Part shown: positions 25,655-35,005 of the stretch, in pieces
Layout: every line of letters starts with the position of its first letter
How positions within the stretch are numbered: position 1 is the stretch's first letter
Assembly: GCF_040786275.1 (NCBI RefSeq)
Contig: NZ_JBFMVT010000002.1
Span: 2,170,001-2,234,000, forward strand
Direction: 5' to 3'
DNA: 64,000 nucleotides
Origin: Buttiauxella gaviniae
GTDB taxonomy: Bacteria; Pseudomonadota; Gammaproteobacteria; Enterobacterales; Enterobacteriaceae
The notes under the pieces: model-generated
Told to the model about the DNA's origin: nothing
The model's database searches: none
What the model saw: the letters and a program-made list of their open reading frames with translations, nothing else
Made by a program: the position numbers and the translations under genes

Positions 25655-25915
25655 GTTACACCCAGAAGCGCCCCACCTTGTCTACCTGTAGCGGCTATTT
25701 CCGCTATCCGGTATGAAGCATCCGACTGTCGAATACTTCTGGTGACAACCCAAGGGATTCAGCCCCCGTAGTCGATAACGTGCACTGCCATATGCACATT
25801 ACCTCGGCGCCGCTCCCCCTCTCGTGTTGTCTGCGGAATGGCTCCTCAAACACGATACCTGGGCGACGCGCCTCTTCTGGCTTACTCACAAGTGAGCAAG
25901 TAGCCCTCTAGAAAT
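25655..25915 (-). promoter_or_regulatory. lysine riboswitch (L-box) of lysC
   Basis: The minus strand from about 25910 to 25655 has the lysine aptamer landmarks in order: CCAGAAGAGGCGCG (P1 5' side at 25880-25874), TTTGAGGAGCC, GGGGGAGCGGCGCCGAGG, GGGGGCTGAATCCCTTGGG, TTGTCACCAGAAG, and the P1 3' side CTTCTGG near 25669-25663. A small stem (ACTTGTGAGT) precedes P1. About 110 nt of leader with further pairing potential follows before the lysC ATG. The second CCAGAAG can compete with the first for CTTCTGG, the expected switch. A TTGACA at 25939-25934 (minus strand) is a reasonable -35 element. Confidence 0.92.
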
Positions 25916-26046
25916 AAAATTTTACGGCCCCGTTGTCAATAAATAACGGGCTACAGATTATTCTTAGGTACAAAAATCATCACAAATCGCTTTGGGAGAT
26001 ATACAATTGACCGCAGTCACAGTTCTCAAATCAAAAGGGTAACGCT

Positions 26047-27699
26047 ATGAAAAATATCAACCCAACGCAGACTGCTACATGGCAGGCTTTGCAGGCGCAT
26101 TTTGACGAAATGAAAGATGTCACTATCGCTGAGCTTTTCGCTCAGGATGCTGACCGTTTTGGGAAGTTTTCCGCCACTTTCGATGATTTAATGCTGGTGG
26201 ATTATTCCAAAAACCGTATCACAGAAGAGACTCTGGCTAAGCTGCAAGCGCTGGCGAAAGAGACGGATTTGCAGGGCGCAATCAAATCCATGTTCTCTGG
26301 TGAGAAGATTAACCGTACTGAAGACCGTGCCGTGCTGCACGTTGCATTGCGTAACCGCAGCAACACGCCTATCGTCGTTGACGGCAAAGATGTGATGCCG
26401 GAAGTGAACGCGGTGCTTGAGAAGATGAAAACCTTCTCTGAAAACATTATCAGCGGCAACTGGAAAGGCTATACCGGTAAAGCGATCACGGATGTGGTTA
26501 ACATCGGTATCGGCGGCTCAGACCTCGGCCCATTCATGGTGACCGAAGCGCTGCGTCCATACAAAAACCACCTTAACATGCACTTTGTTTCCAACGTTGA
26601 CGGCACTCACATCGCCGAAGTGCTGAAAAATGTTGATCCAGAAACTACCCTGTTCCTGGTCGCGTCGAAAACCTTCACCACGCAAGAAACCATGACCAAC
26701 GCCCACAGCGCGCGCGACTGGTTCCTGGCAACAGCGGGTGATAACAAGCATGTAGCGAAACACTTCGCAGCGCTTTCCACCAATGCGAAAGCCGTTGGCG
26801 AGTTCGGTATCGACACCGCGAACATGTTTGAATTCTGGGATTGGGTCGGCGGCCGTTACTCCCTGTGGTCCGCAATTGGCCTGTCCATCATCCTGTCTGT
26901 AGGCTACGAAAACTTCGTGGAACTGCTGAGCGGTGCCCACGCGATGGACAACCATTTTGCGAATACCCCGGCAGAACAGAACCTGCCGGTGCTGTTGGCG
27001 TTGATCGGTATCTGGTACAACAACTTCTTCGGTGCAGAAACCGAAGCGATTCTGCCATACGACCAGTACATGCACCGTTTTGCGGCGTACTTCCAGCAAG
27101 GCAATATGGAATCTAACGGCAAATACGTTGACCGTAACGGCAACGCTGTGGATTACCAGACTGGCCCAATCATCTGGGGCGAGCCGGGCACTAACGGCCA
27201 GCACGCGTTCTACCAGTTGATTCACCAGGGAACCAAAATGGTTCCTTGTGATTTCATCGCGCCAGCAACCAGCCACAACCCGCTTTCCGATCACCATCCG
27301 AAACTACTGTCTAACTTCTTTGCACAGACAGAAGCGCTGGCGTTCGGTAAAGCTCGCGATGTGGTTGAGCAGGAATACGCAGCCGAAGGTCTTGATCCGA
27401 AAACCCTGGACCACGTTGTGCCGTTCAAAGTGTTTGAAGGCAACCGCCCAACTAACTCCATCCTGCTGCGTGAAATCACGCCGTTCAGCCTCGGTGCATT
27501 GATTGCGCTGTATGAACACAAGATCTTCACTCAGGGTGCCATTCTGAACATCTTCACCTTCGATCAGTGGGGCGTTGAATTAGGTAAGCAACTGGCGAAC
27601 CGTATTCTTCCAGAGTTGGGTGACGAAGCAGAAATCAGCAGCCACGATAGCTCCACTAACGGCCTAATCAACCGCTATAAATCCTGGCGCGCACAGTAA
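26047..27699 (+). CDS. pgi: glucose-6-phosphate isomerase
   Basis: Interconverts glucose 6-phosphate and fructose 6-phosphate in glycolysis and gluconeogenesis. The 550 residues (E. coli 549) contain the sugar-phosphate binding [16 protein letters not shown] near 158, the [13 protein letters not shown] motif near 210 and the signature [16 protein letters not shown] near 505 that carries the catalytic Lys. Codon use is highly biased. A terminator follows, so yjbEFGH is a separate unit. Confidence 0.98.
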   Translation: MKNINPTQTATWQALQAHFDEMKDVTIAELFAQDADRFGKFSATFDDLMLVDYSKNRITEETLAKLQALAKETDLQGAIKSMFSGEKINRTEDRAVLHVALRNRSNTPIVVDGKDVMPEVNAVLEKMKTFSENIISGNWKGYTGKAITDVVNIGIGGSDLGPFMVTEALRPYKNHLNMHFVSNVDGTHIAEVLKNVDPETTLFLVASKTFTTQETMTNAHSARDWFLATAGDNKHVAKHFAALSTNAKAVGEFGIDTANMFEFWDWVGGRYSLWSAIGLSIILSVGYENFVELLSGAHAMDNHFANTPAEQNLPVLLALIGIWYNNFFGAETEAILPYDQYMHRFAAYFQQGNMESNGKYVDRNGNAVDYQTGPIIWGEPGTNGQHAFYQLIHQGTKMVPCDFIAPATSHNPLSDHHPKLLSNFFAQTEALAFGKARDVVEQEYAAEGLDPKTLDHVVPFKVFEGNRPTNSILLREITPFSLGALIALYEHKIFTQGAILNIFTFDQWGVELGKQLANRILPELGDEAEISSHDSSTNGLINRYKSWRAQ

Positions 27700-27715
27700 G
27701 CAATTTGAGTTAAAT

Positions 27716-27745
27716 ATAAGCCGACGTTATGTCGGCTTATTCATT
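27716..27745 (+). terminator. intrinsic terminator of pgi
   Basis: Perfect 10-bp stem ATAAGCCGAC/GTCGGCTTAT with a 5-base loop, then a T-rich run, 16 bases after the stop. Confidence 0.93.
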
Positions 27746-27755
27746 TTAATAATTA

Positions 27756-27769
27756 TAAGATTATTCCCC
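27756..27769 (+). promoter_or_regulatory. RcsAB-box-like site upstream of yjbEFGH
   Basis: TAAGATTATTCCCC matches 11 of 14 positions of the RcsAB consensus TAAGAATATTCCTA. The yjb operon of E. coli is activated by the Rcs phosphorelay. The site is about 300 bases upstream of yjbE, which is far for a standard activator site. The sequence from 27770 to 28073 is AT-rich, has no gene, and must hold the operon promoter; I could not assign the promoter elements by eye. Confidence 0.45.
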
Positions 27770-28073
27770 TTGTTGCATTATATCCCTGACTCACTTCCGT
27801 GAGGTTAATCCTAAAAGTGTGTAATCCCTGATAATTCAGTAGGGTTATTTTCGGATTAATTAGATTTCATTCGCACGTAAAATTATTTTAATTTACTGTT
27901 TTTTATGAAATTAATTAAATTATAAATCTCATATAAATATTATTTTTCTAATAATCTTAAAGCGCCATTCCTATTTCCCGTTTCGGCCTGCCCTTATTAC
28001 TTGTTGTGTATACTCGAAAACGCCTGAAATTCTTTCGGGCAAATCTCCATTCATTCAATGAAGGGAAATTGTT

Positions 28074-28319
28074 ATGAAGAAAGTTCTTTATGGCGCTTTA
28101 GCCATATTTACGCTGGCAGCCGCTGGCACCGCGAGTGCTGACCCGATATCCGTGGGTGAAGCAGCCGGTGCTCAGGCAACGAATGTGTCCGCAGGGAGTT
28201 CTACTGCGACCAGCGCCAGCACTGTCGGTTCGGCAGTGGGTGTAGCGCTTGCTGCAACCGGTGGCGGTGATGGTTCCAATACCGGGACCACAACCACCAC
28301 GACGACCAGCACCCAGTAA
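28074..28319 (+). CDS. yjbE: YjbE, secreted Gly/Ser/Thr-rich small protein
   Basis: An 81-residue exported protein (E. coli 80) of unknown function. A signal peptide ([22 protein letters not shown], cleavage about residue 22) is followed by a low-complexity Ala/Ser/Gly segment and a run of threonines before the end. It is the first gene of yjbEFGH, which in E. coli affects exopolysaccharide production. It resembles GfcA of the group-4 capsule operon in size and composition. AAGGGAAATTGTT is the ribosome site. Confidence 0.9.
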   Translation: MKKVLYGALAIFTLAAAGTASADPISVGEAAGAQATNVSAGSSTATSASTVGSAVGVALAATGGGDGSNTGTTTTTTTSTQ

Positions 28320-28340
28320 TTTCACGGGTGATTTAACTCT

Positions 28341-28363
28341 AACCACACTTCGGTGTGGTTATT
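28341..28363 (+). terminator. hairpin between yjbE and yjbF
   Basis: AACCACAC-TTCG-GTGTGGTT is an 8-bp stem capped by a stable UUCG tetraloop and followed by ATTTCT. It lies just upstream of the yjbF ribosome site and could act as an attenuator or protect the short yjbE message, giving more YjbE than YjbF-H. Confidence 0.65.
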
Positions 28364-28379
28364 TCTCCGGGGAAACCTC

Positions 28380-29015
28380 GTGCAGCAACTCGCAATCCTT
28401 CTTGCCTGCCTGTTACTTCAGGCGTGCTCTGACACGACCAAAGGCCTGGGCTCATCGCTCTGGCACAGCGTGGCTGGTGACGATGGCATCCAGCTAACCA
28501 ATGACGATATTCAGAATATGCGCTACGCCAGCCAGTACATGCGCATTAATAACGGCCCGCAGCTCTTCGTGGTTCTGGCGTATGACGAAAATGACCAACA
28601 AAAATGGGTCACACAAGACCGGGCGATGATCGTCACTGAACATGGCCGCATCGTAAAAACTTCAGGCCTTGGGGATAACCTTCAGCAAGTCACAAATCTG
28701 GCAAGCGACCCGCTGGTAAAGGCGAATCAGATTATTGATGGTTCTGGCTGGACGCGCCAGATGGGCTGGACTGAGCAACAGCAGGTACGCATGGCGACAG
28801 CGCGCTCGACCTTTACCTGGGATGGCACCGACACGTTAAAAGTTGCCGATAGCACTACGCCTGTGCGAGTGCTCGACGAAGAAATTACCGCCGCCGGTAA
28901 AACCTGGCATAACCGCTTCTGGATAGACAGCGAAGGGCATATTCGTCAGTCAACACAATATCTAGGCCCGGCTTATTGGCCGATTACCACGGTTCTTCTA
29001 AAGGCGGCGAAATAA
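28380..29015 (+). CDS. yjbF: YjbF, GfcB-family outer-membrane lipoprotein
   Basis: A 211-residue lipoprotein of the YjbF/GfcB family. I choose the GTG at 28380, preceded by GGGGAA, because it gives a short lipoprotein signal ending in LLQAC (Cys16), aligning with E. coli YjbF (212 residues); an ATG 27 bases upstream would lengthen the signal with charged residues. The mature part has TARSTFTWDGTDTLKV and WHNRFWIDSEGHIRQS motifs shared with homologues. The stop overlaps the yjbG start (TAATG). Confidence 0.92.
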   Translation: MQQLAILLACLLLQACSDTTKGLGSSLWHSVAGDDGIQLTNDDIQNMRYASQYMRINNGPQLFVVLAYDENDQQKWVTQDRAMIVTEHGRIVKTSGLGDNLQQVTNLASDPLVKANQIIDGSGWTRQMGWTEQQQVRMATARSTFTWDGTDTLKVADSTTPVRVLDEEITAAGKTWHNRFWIDSEGHIRQSTQYLGPAYWPITTVLLKAAK

Positions 29016-29761
29016 TGAAAATAAACGCCAAAGTTAATCCATGGTGGATGGCGCTTTGCTTATCCACCCTACAACTGAGTGCAGCTTCTTACGCAGCAGG
29101 GAACGTGACGCTTTACCCTTCAAATCAACAACTCACCCAAGTTGATAGGCTAGCCGATTTAGTCACGCAACCCGCACTTGCTCACGCCTGGTGGCCGGGC
29201 GCTGTGATTAGCGAAAGGCAGGCATCAGCCGTAGCTGAACAGCAGCATCAAAAATTACTGGCAGCCCTAAGCGGATTTGCCGCCGAGGAAGACGGCGACG
29301 ATGCCGCAGCCATCAACGGCGTGCGTCAGCAAATGCAGGCTATTCACGTGACAGGGCGGCAGTTTGTCAATCTCGACCCCGATTGGGTACGTGTCCATCC
29401 TCGCGCCAATGTTCCGTTGCAGGGCGATTACAGTCTTTGGGCTGGTCCGCAGCCAACCACCATCACATTACTGGGTTTGGTTAGCTCGCCAGGCGTGAAG
29501 CCCTTTGTTGCCGGGCGCAGTGCGGATGAATATCTGGATGGCATCGACAAACTGAGCGGGGCGGACGATAGCTACGCCTGGGTGATTTATCCGGACGGGA
29601 AAACACAAAAAGCGCCCGTTGCGTACTGGAACCATCGCCACGTTGAACTAACGCCCGGAAGCACCCTGTTTGTCGGCTTTAAAGACCGGCTTTTTAACTC
29701 TGATTTCAACGAATTGAATCAGCAAATCCTTAACTCTCTGACTCATCGGAGACCGGATTGA
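29015..29761 (+). CDS. yjbG: YjbG, GfcC-family periplasmic protein
   Basis: A 248-residue exported protein from the ATG at 29015, which overlaps the yjbF stop. The signal peptide ends near ASYA-AG (about residue 28). The body is homologous to GfcC, with two ubiquitin-like folds of the type found in the polysaccharide-export protein Wza: LPSNQQ-like N-terminal segment, [22 protein letters not shown] and [14 protein letters not shown]. Probably works with YjbH at the outer membrane. The stop overlaps the yjbH start (TGATG). Confidence 0.92.
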   Translation: MKINAKVNPWWMALCLSTLQLSAASYAAGNVTLYPSNQQLTQVDRLADLVTQPALAHAWWPGAVISERQASAVAEQQHQKLLAALSGFAAEEDGDDAAAINGVRQQMQAIHVTGRQFVNLDPDWVRVHPRANVPLQGDYSLWAGPQPTTITLLGLVSSPGVKPFVAGRSADEYLDGIDKLSGADDSYAWVIYPDGKTQKAPVAYWNHRHVELTPGSTLFVGFKDRLFNSDFNELNQQILNSLTHRRPD

Positions 29762-31857
29762 TGAAGAATAAATATCTCTACAGTCTGCTGGCGCTGGCGA
29801 TCTCTTCTGCCTGCCAGGCGGAAACTTTCGCCGATCCCGTCGGCCCGTCTCAATCGGATTTCGGCGGTGTGGGCTTGTTGCAAACACCGACGGCACGCAT
29901 GGCACCTGAAGGCGAATTTAGCCTTAACTATCGCGATAACGATCAGTACCGCTTTTACTCGGCTTCGGTGCAGCTTTTCCCATGGCTGGAAACCACGCTG
30001 CGTTATACCGATGTGCGAACCCGTGAATACAGCAGCGTGGAAGCCTTCTCTGGTAACCAGACTTACAAAGATAAAGCCTTCGACATGAAAGTGCGTCTTT
30101 GGGAAGAGGGCTACTATTTGCCTCAGGTGTCGGTCGGCGTGCGCGACTTAGGCGGTACCGGCCTGTTCGACAGTGAATATGTGGTGGCGAGCAAAGCCTG
30201 GGGGCCGTTCGATTTCTCGCTCGGCATGGGCTGGGGCTATATGGGAACCAGCGGGAACGTGAAAAACCCGTTTTGCGAAGTCAGCGACGGGTACTGCTAT
30301 CGCGACAACAGCTATAACCAGGCTGGCTCGTTCAACTTCAGCGGTATGTTCCACGGCCCGGCATCTCTGTTTGGCGGTATTGAATATCAAACTCCATGGC
30401 AGCCGCTACGCCTGAAAGCGGAATACGAAGGCAATAATTACACGCAGGATTTTGCCGGGAAACTCGAGCAGCGTAGCAACTTTAACGTCGGCGCGATCTA
30501 CCGCGTCACCGATTGGGCCGACGTTAACGTCAGCTATGAGCGCGGTAACACTTTCATGTTTGGTGTGACGCTGCGGACGAACTTCAACGATTTGCGCCCG
30601 GGCTATAACGATAATCGTCGCCCGCAATACCAGCCGCAGCCGCAGGATGAAATTTTGCAGCCGACGGTGGTGGCGAATCAGCTTACGCTTCTCAAATATA
30701 ACGCGGGCCTCGCCAATCCCAATATTCAGGTAAAAGGTGACACCCTTTATGTGACGGGTGAGCAGGTGAAATACCGCGATTCCCGCGAAGGCATTGAGCG
30801 TGCTAACCGTATCATCATGAATGACCTGCCGGAAAATATCCGCACCATTCGCGTCACTGAAACACGCCTGAATATGCCGCAGGTAACGACGGAAACGGAT
30901 GTCTCCAGCCTGCGTAACCATCTGGAGGGTGAACCGCTGGGGCACGAAACGCAACTTGTGCAAAAACGCGTTGAGCCCGTGGTGCCAGAGAAAACGGAGC
31001 AGGGGTATTATATCGATAAATCGAAGGTCAATTTCTCGATAAATCCGGTGCTTAACCAGTCTGTTGGCGGGCCTGAAAGTTTTTACATGTACCAGGTAGG
31101 CGTGATGGGAACCGCCGACTGGTGGATGACGGATCACCTCCTGACGACCGGGAGCCTGTTCGCCAACATCGCCAATAACTACGACAAATTTAACTACACC
31201 AACCCGCCGAAAGACTCGACGCTGCCGCGCGTACGTACGCATGTGCGTGACTATGTAGAGAACGATATTTACGTCAATAACCTGCAGGCCAACTACTTCC
31301 AGTATCTGGGTAATAGCTGGTACGGGCAGGTATACGGTGGCTATCTTGAAACCATGTATGGCGGTGCTGGCGCGGAAGTGCTGTATCGACCGGTCGACAG
31401 TAATTGGGCGATTGGCGCGAATGCTAACTACGTCAAACAACGTGACTGGCGCAGCGCGCAGGACATGATGAAGTTCACCGACTACAGCGCACCAACCGGG
31501 CATCTCACGGGATACTGGACGCCGCCGTTTGCCAATGATGTGCTGGTGAAACTCAGCGTTGGGCAGTATCTGGCGAAAGATAAGGGCGGTACGCTGGAAA
31601 TCTCGAAACGCTTCGACAGCGGCGTGGTGGTTGGGACTTACGCGACCATTACTAACGTTTCCAAAGAAGAGTACGGGGAAGGGGACTTCACCAAAGGTTT
31701 CTATGTGAATGTGCCGCTGGATATCTTCTCGTCTTCGGCAACCCGCAGCCGGGCGCAGATTGGCTGGACGCCGCTCACGCGTGACGGTGGGCAGATGCTG
31801 GGACGTAAGTTTGACCTGTACAGTATGACGAGCGATCGGAGTTTGAATTTCCGCTAA
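29761..31857 (+). CDS. yjbH: YjbH, GfcD-family outer-membrane beta-barrel
   Basis: A 698-residue outer-membrane protein, the E. coli length, starting at the ATG at 29761 (a TTG one codon earlier is also possible). The signal peptide ends near ACQA-ET. The [14 protein letters not shown] motif opens the barrel, and alternating aromatic strands run to the C-terminal segment. YjbH/GfcD proteins are predicted double beta-barrels for exopolysaccharide passage. It is the last gene of the operon; no simple terminator follows, but a palindromic repeat (interrupted by an IS) begins 22 bases later. Confidence 0.94.
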   Translation: MKNKYLYSLLALAISSACQAETFADPVGPSQSDFGGVGLLQTPTARMAPEGEFSLNYRDNDQYRFYSASVQLFPWLETTLRYTDVRTREYSSVEAFSGNQTYKDKAFDMKVRLWEEGYYLPQVSVGVRDLGGTGLFDSEYVVASKAWGPFDFSLGMGWGYMGTSGNVKNPFCEVSDGYCYRDNSYNQAGSFNFSGMFHGPASLFGGIEYQTPWQPLRLKAEYEGNNYTQDFAGKLEQRSNFNVGAIYRVTDWADVNVSYERGNTFMFGVTLRTNFNDLRPGYNDNRRPQYQPQPQDEILQPTVVANQLTLLKYNAGLANPNIQVKGDTLYVTGEQVKYRDSREGIERANRIIMNDLPENIRTIRVTETRLNMPQVTTETDVSSLRNHLEGEPLGHETQLVQKRVEPVVPEKTEQGYYIDKSKVNFSINPVLNQSVGGPESFYMYQVGVMGTADWWMTDHLLTTGSLFANIANNYDKFNYTNPPKDSTLPRVRTHVRDYVENDIYVNNLQANYFQYLGNSWYGQVYGGYLETMYGGAGAEVLYRPVDSNWAIGANANYVKQRDWRSAQDMMKFTDYSAPTGHLTGYWTPPFANDVLVKLSVGQYLAKDKGGTLEISKRFDSGVVVGTYATITNVSKEEYGEGDFTKGFYVNVPLDIFSSSATRSRAQIGWTPLTRDGGQMLGRKFDLYSMTSDRSLNFR

Positions 31858-31901
31858 GGACACTCTCACCCCGGTTTGGACCCCACCCCAACCCTCCCCT
31901 T

Positions 31902-33183
31902 TGTACAGTCCGGGGACATCGTGAACACTTGTTCGGGGACATGGTAGACACTTACAACTAAGGCATGAGTACTTCTTTCAGGAGCCGCTTATGCCGTGGG
32001 ATGCGAGAGATACCATGTCATTACGTACCGAGTTCGTTCACTTTGCCTCGCAGGACGGGGCCAACATCCGGGCGCTCTGTCGTCGCTTTAACATTGCGCC
32101 TGCCACAGGTTACAAGTGGCTGCGCCGCTGGCTGGCTGAAGGCCACGCGGGCCTCACTGAGCGCCCGCGAACACCCCGTCATTCTCCCCACTGCACGCCT
32201 GAGGCTGTTGTCGACCTGTTACGCCAGGCTCACGCACGCTATCCGGCATGGGGCGCCCGCAAGATAAAGGTCGCACTCGAGCGCCAGGGCCACACCCTGC
32301 CTGCCTTCAGCACCGTCCATAACCTGATGGCACGCCATGGGCTGTTGCCCGGCCTCCCGTCCGGCATTCCTGCCACCGGGCGTTTCGAACATGCTGCCCC
32401 TAACCAGCTCTGGCAGATGGATTTTAAAGGGCATTTTCCGTTTGCCGCCGGTCGCTGCCATCCACTCACCCTGCTCGATGACCACTCCCGTTTCTCCCTG
32501 TGCCTGGCCCATTGTGCCGACGAGCGCCGCGGGACCGTACAGGCTCAGTTGCGGCAGGTCTTCGAACGCTACGGTTTGCCGGAGCGGATGACCATGGACA
32601 ACGGCGCGCCCTGGGGAGATACCACCGGAACGTGGACAGCGCTGGAGCTGTGGCTGATGCGCCAGGGTATCTGCGTCGGGCACTCACGGCCTTATCACCC
32701 GCAGACCCAGGGCAAGCTGGAGCGGTTTCACCGCAGCCTGAAGGCTGAACTGCTGCAGGGGCGCTGGTTCCTCAGCAGTGAGCAGCTGCAGCAGACGTTC
32801 GACAGCTGGCGGGACAGATACAACCTGGAACGGCCTCATGAGGCCCTGGGAATGCAGGTGCCGGCATCACGCTACCAGCCCTCATCGCGGCAGTATCAGG
32901 CCCGTCCGGCGGCGGCAGAGTATGATGCCGGGATGATGGTCAGGAAGGTGGATATAAGCGGAAAACTCAGTATTAAGGGGATGCAACTGAAGGCGGGCAA
33001 GGCGTTTATCGGCGAGCATGTCGGGTTGAAGGAGACAGGAGAGGGACAATATGAAGTGTGGTGGTACAGCACAAGAGTGGGCGTGATCGACCTGAAAAAC
33101 AGGTCGATCACGATGGGTAAAGGATGTTAAAAAGTGTTCACCATGTGTCCGAACACCTGTCTACCATGTCCCCGGACTGTACA
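31902..33183 (+). mobile_element. complete IS481-family insertion sequence, 1282 bp
   Basis: The element is bounded by inverted ends that both start TGTACAGTCCGGGGACAT. Each end also carries a second, internal copy of the motif TTCGG(G/A)(G/C)ACATGGT(A/G)(G/A)AC, so the terminal inverted repeats extend for about 50 bp with mismatches. A 4-bp direct repeat, CCTT, flanks it (31898-31901 and 33184-33187), the footprint of insertion. It contains one intact transposase gene and nothing else, so it may still be active. It landed in an older palindromic repeat and breaks no gene. Confidence 0.92.
31991..33130 (+). CDS. IS481-family DDE transposase
   Basis: A 379-residue transposase that cuts and joins the element's ends. 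An N-terminal helix-turn-helix (about 12-55, ALCRRFNIAPATGYKWLRRW) and a second HTH-like region (about 70-115) precede the retroviral-integrase-type core with Asp144 (WQMDFKGHF), Asp203 (TMDNGAPW) and Glu244 (GKLERFHRSLK). The C-terminal part after residue 300 probably has a small beta-rich domain. Length, HTH and all three catalytic residues are intact. CAGGAG precedes the ATG. An in-frame ATG at codon 9 is an alternative start. Confidence 0.92.
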   Translation: MPWDARDTMSLRTEFVHFASQDGANIRALCRRFNIAPATGYKWLRRWLAEGHAGLTERPRTPRHSPHCTPEAVVDLLRQAHARYPAWGARKIKVALERQGHTLPAFSTVHNLMARHGLLPGLPSGIPATGRFEHAAPNQLWQMDFKGHFPFAAGRCHPLTLLDDHSRFSLCLAHCADERRGTVQAQLRQVFERYGLPERMTMDNGAPWGDTTGTWTALELWLMRQGICVGHSRPYHPQTQGKLERFHRSLKAELLQGRWFLSSEQLQQTFDSWRDRYNLERPHEALGMQVPASRYQPSSRQYQARPAAAEYDAGMMVRKVDISGKLSIKGMQLKAGKAFIGEHVGLKETGEGQYEVWWYSTRVGVIDLKNRSITMGKGC

Positions 33184-33323
33184 CCTTACCAGGGGAGGGA
33201 GCCGTTAACTCCTCCCCCTGGTAAGGGGGAGGCTGGGTGGGGGTCATTTAAACGAAAAATATAGATCCAGATCACATTTTTAACGTATAACAGCTCCTGG
33301 ACTACAACGAAAGGGAGGCTGAT

Positions 33324-33731
33324 ATGCCTGCAACACCCCGTGTCGAATGGATCTCTACCGTCATGCAAATGGTGCTCAATTTGGGCCTGCTGGCTCTCGG
33401 CATCATACTTATTATTTTTCTCGGCAAAGAGACGTTCCATTTGGCGAATGTGCTTTTTGCACCTGGCGAACAGGCGAGCAAATATCTGTTTATCGAAGGG
33501 CTGGTGGTTTATTTCCTCTATTTCGAGTTTATCGCGCTGATCGTTAAGTACTTCCAGTCTGGCTACCACTTCCCGCTACGCTACTTTATCTATATCGGTA
33601 TTACCGCCATCGTACGATTGATCATCATCGACCATAAGTCGCCTATGGATGTGATCATCTATTCCGGCGCGATTTTGCTGCTGGTGATTACACTTTGGCT
33701 ATGCAATAGCAGCCGTTTAAAACGCGAATAA
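33324..33731 (+). CDS. psiE: phosphate-starvation-inducible protein PsiE
   Basis: A 135-residue inner-membrane protein (E. coli 136) of unknown biochemical role, induced by phosphate starvation in E. coli. Four hydrophobic segments are visible (about 14-37, 54-74, 82-100, 105-127), with the conserved [14 protein letters not shown] and [10 protein letters not shown]. In K-12 xylE separates it from malG; here malG converges directly. Confidence 0.93.
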   Translation: MPATPRVEWISTVMQMVLNLGLLALGIILIIFLGKETFHLANVLFAPGEQASKYLFIEGLVVYFLYFEFIALIVKYFQSGYHFPLRYFIYIGITAIVRLIIIDHKSPMDVIIYSGAILLLVITLWLCNSSRLKRE

Positions 33732-33736
33732 AAAAA

Positions 33737-33754
33737 GGCGGCCTTAGGGCCGCC
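33737..33754 (-). terminator. terminator of malEFG (minus strand), just past psiE
   Basis: A perfect 7-bp GC stem GGCGGCC/GGCCGCC with a 4-base loop. The minus strand has a run of seven Ts after the stem, so it terminates leftward transcription from malEFG. The plus strand has no T run but the stem may still protect the psiE 3' end. If used, the malG 3' region is about 200 nt long. Confidence 0.8.
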
Positions 33755-33819
33755 GGAAATGATAATAAGGTCAAATTGAGGGTTTGCAGTGGCATTACCC
33801 TTTATCTATTGGGCTAGCG

Positions 33820-33900
33820 CTGCGTTGGCTGCCTTCATTCGCCCCAGTCACTTACTTTAGTAAGCTCCTGGGGACTCTTGCAGTTGTCGCCTTGCTCTAA
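33820..33900. repeat. palindromic element A, copy 1 (malG 3' region)
   Basis: Contains the family core CCCCAGTCACTTAC-TTTA-GTAAGCTCCTGGGG with the flanking blocks GCGTTGGCTGC and GTCGCCTTG. The outer arms are degraded here. It lies between the malG stop and the terminator at 33737-33754, so it would be part of the malG 3' UTR. Confidence 0.75.
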
Positions 33901-33955
33901 CCCGATATCTCTCGGGTAAAATTACATAATGTGAAGCAATAACTAACAGGAAATC

Positions 33956-34846
33956 TTAACCTTTCACCCCGCCAGCGGTCAGGCCGCTCACCAGCCAACG
34001 CTGCGCCAGCAAAAACACCACGGTAATCGGGATAGCTGAAAGCACAGCCGCTGCGGCAAAGTCGCCCCACAGGTAGTTTTGTGGGTTCAGGTATTGCTGC
34101 ATACCTACCGCCAGGGTGTAGCTGTTAACGTCTCTCAACAGCAGGGAAGCGACAGGCACTTCGGTAATTGCGGCGATAAACGACAGGATAAACACCACCG
34201 CCAGAATCGGCACAGAGAGGGGGAGTAACACCAGGCGGAAGGCTTGCCATGGGGTTGCGCCATCGAGCGCCGCGGCTTCTTCCAGCGAGTTATCAATCGT
34301 TTCAAAGTAGCCCTTAATCGTCCAGACATGTAGCGCGATACCGCCAAGATAGGCGAAGATTACCCCGCCATGCGTATTCAGGCCGATAAATGGAATGTAC
34401 TGGCCGAGACGGTCAAACAACGCATACAGCGCCACCAGGGAGAGCACCGCCGGGAACATCTGGAAAATCAGCATCCCTTTAAGCAGCGTTGCTTTGCCAG
34501 GAAAACGCATACGGGCAAAGGCGTAAGCGCATGTCGTTGAAAGCGTTACGATCCCCAGCGCGGTAATTGCCGCGATCTTAATTGAGTTCCAGAGCCACAG
34601 CAGCACCGGGAACGGCGGCGGCGTTACGCTGCCGTCGGCGTGTTGAACGCTAAAACCTAGCGCCAGCTTCCAGTGCTCCCAGGAAACCTGGTCCGGGATA
34701 ATACTGCCCGTCGCGAAGTTACCCGGACGCAGTGAAATCGCAATCACCATCAGCAGCGGGAACATGATTGCCGCGATAAAAATCAGCAGCAGTAAGTGCG
34801 TTGTGAATAAACGCAGTTTCTGAGATTTGGGTTGAACCATAGCCAT
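33956..34846 (-). CDS. malG: maltose ABC transporter permease MalG
   Basis: One of the two membrane subunits of the MalFGK2 maltose/maltodextrin importer. The 296 residues equal E. coli MalG, with six membrane segments and the EAA loop ([20 protein letters not shown], about 190-209) that docks on MalK. The C-terminal GGVKG enters the MalK dimer interface in the known structure. It is last in malEFG but is separated from malF by a 159-bp gap that holds a palindromic element. Confidence 0.97.
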   Translation of the reverse strand: MAMVQPKSQKLRLFTTHLLLLIFIAAIMFPLLMVIAISLRPGNFATGSIIPDQVSWEHWKLALGFSVQHADGSVTPPPFPVLLWLWNSIKIAAITALGIVTLSTTCAYAFARMRFPGKATLLKGMLIFQMFPAVLSLVALYALFDRLGQYIPFIGLNTHGGVIFAYLGGIALHVWTIKGYFETIDNSLEEAAALDGATPWQAFRLVLLPLSVPILAVVFILSFIAAITEVPVASLLLRDVNSYTLAVGMQQYLNPQNYLWGDFAAAAVLSAIPITVVFLLAQRWLVSGLTAGGVKG

Positions 34847-34874
34847 AATATTTCATTACTCCTTAAACACCGTT

Positions 34875-34994
34875 CCAGGCTATTTTGCTTGCCATTTTGA
34901 ACCTGGGCTGTGCTCAAAATCCTCACGTACTTCGTGTACGCTCCGGTTTTTCCGCGCAGTCCGTGTTCAAACTGACTGCGCCAATTGCGCCTGG
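34875..34994. repeat. 120-bp multi-hairpin palindromic element between malF and malG
   Basis: Outer arms CCAGGC (34875) and GCCTGG (34989) enclose three smaller stems: ATTTTGA/TCAAAAT, GTAC-TTCGT-GTAC and CGCAGTC/GACTGCG. The composition and layout match ERIC-like intergenic palindromes of enterobacteria, though I cannot name the family. It splits two genes that are about 15 bases apart in E. coli. Confidence 0.75.
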
Positions 34995-35005
34995 TCTTTT
35001 CAGGC

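Larger units (their letters stand above)
31879..33245. repeat. palindromic element B, copy 1, split by an insertion sequence
   Basis: Removing the IS and one CCTT joins 31879-31901 to 33188-33245 into an element of about 80 bp. Its left arm starts GACCCCACCCC and includes CCTTACCAGGGGAGGGAG; its right arm includes CTCCTCCCCCTGGTAAGG and ends GGGTGGGGGTC. The arms are inverted repeats around a CCGTTAA centre. A second copy, lacking the outer left arm, lies after tyrB at 58349-58408. This copy lies just after yjbH. Confidence 0.8.

Noticed and set aside
28074-31857. yjbEFGH as a new operon
   Set aside because: Gene order, sizes and motifs match the known E. coli yjbEFGH/gfcABCD exopolysaccharide-related operons; only its long upstream region is unusual.
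30406-31869. 487-codon open frame on the minus strand
   Set aside because: It lies wholly antisense to yjbH, whose protein has clear homologues and a signal peptide. The antisense frame is open because of codon bias in the real gene and has no recognisable domain or ribosome site.
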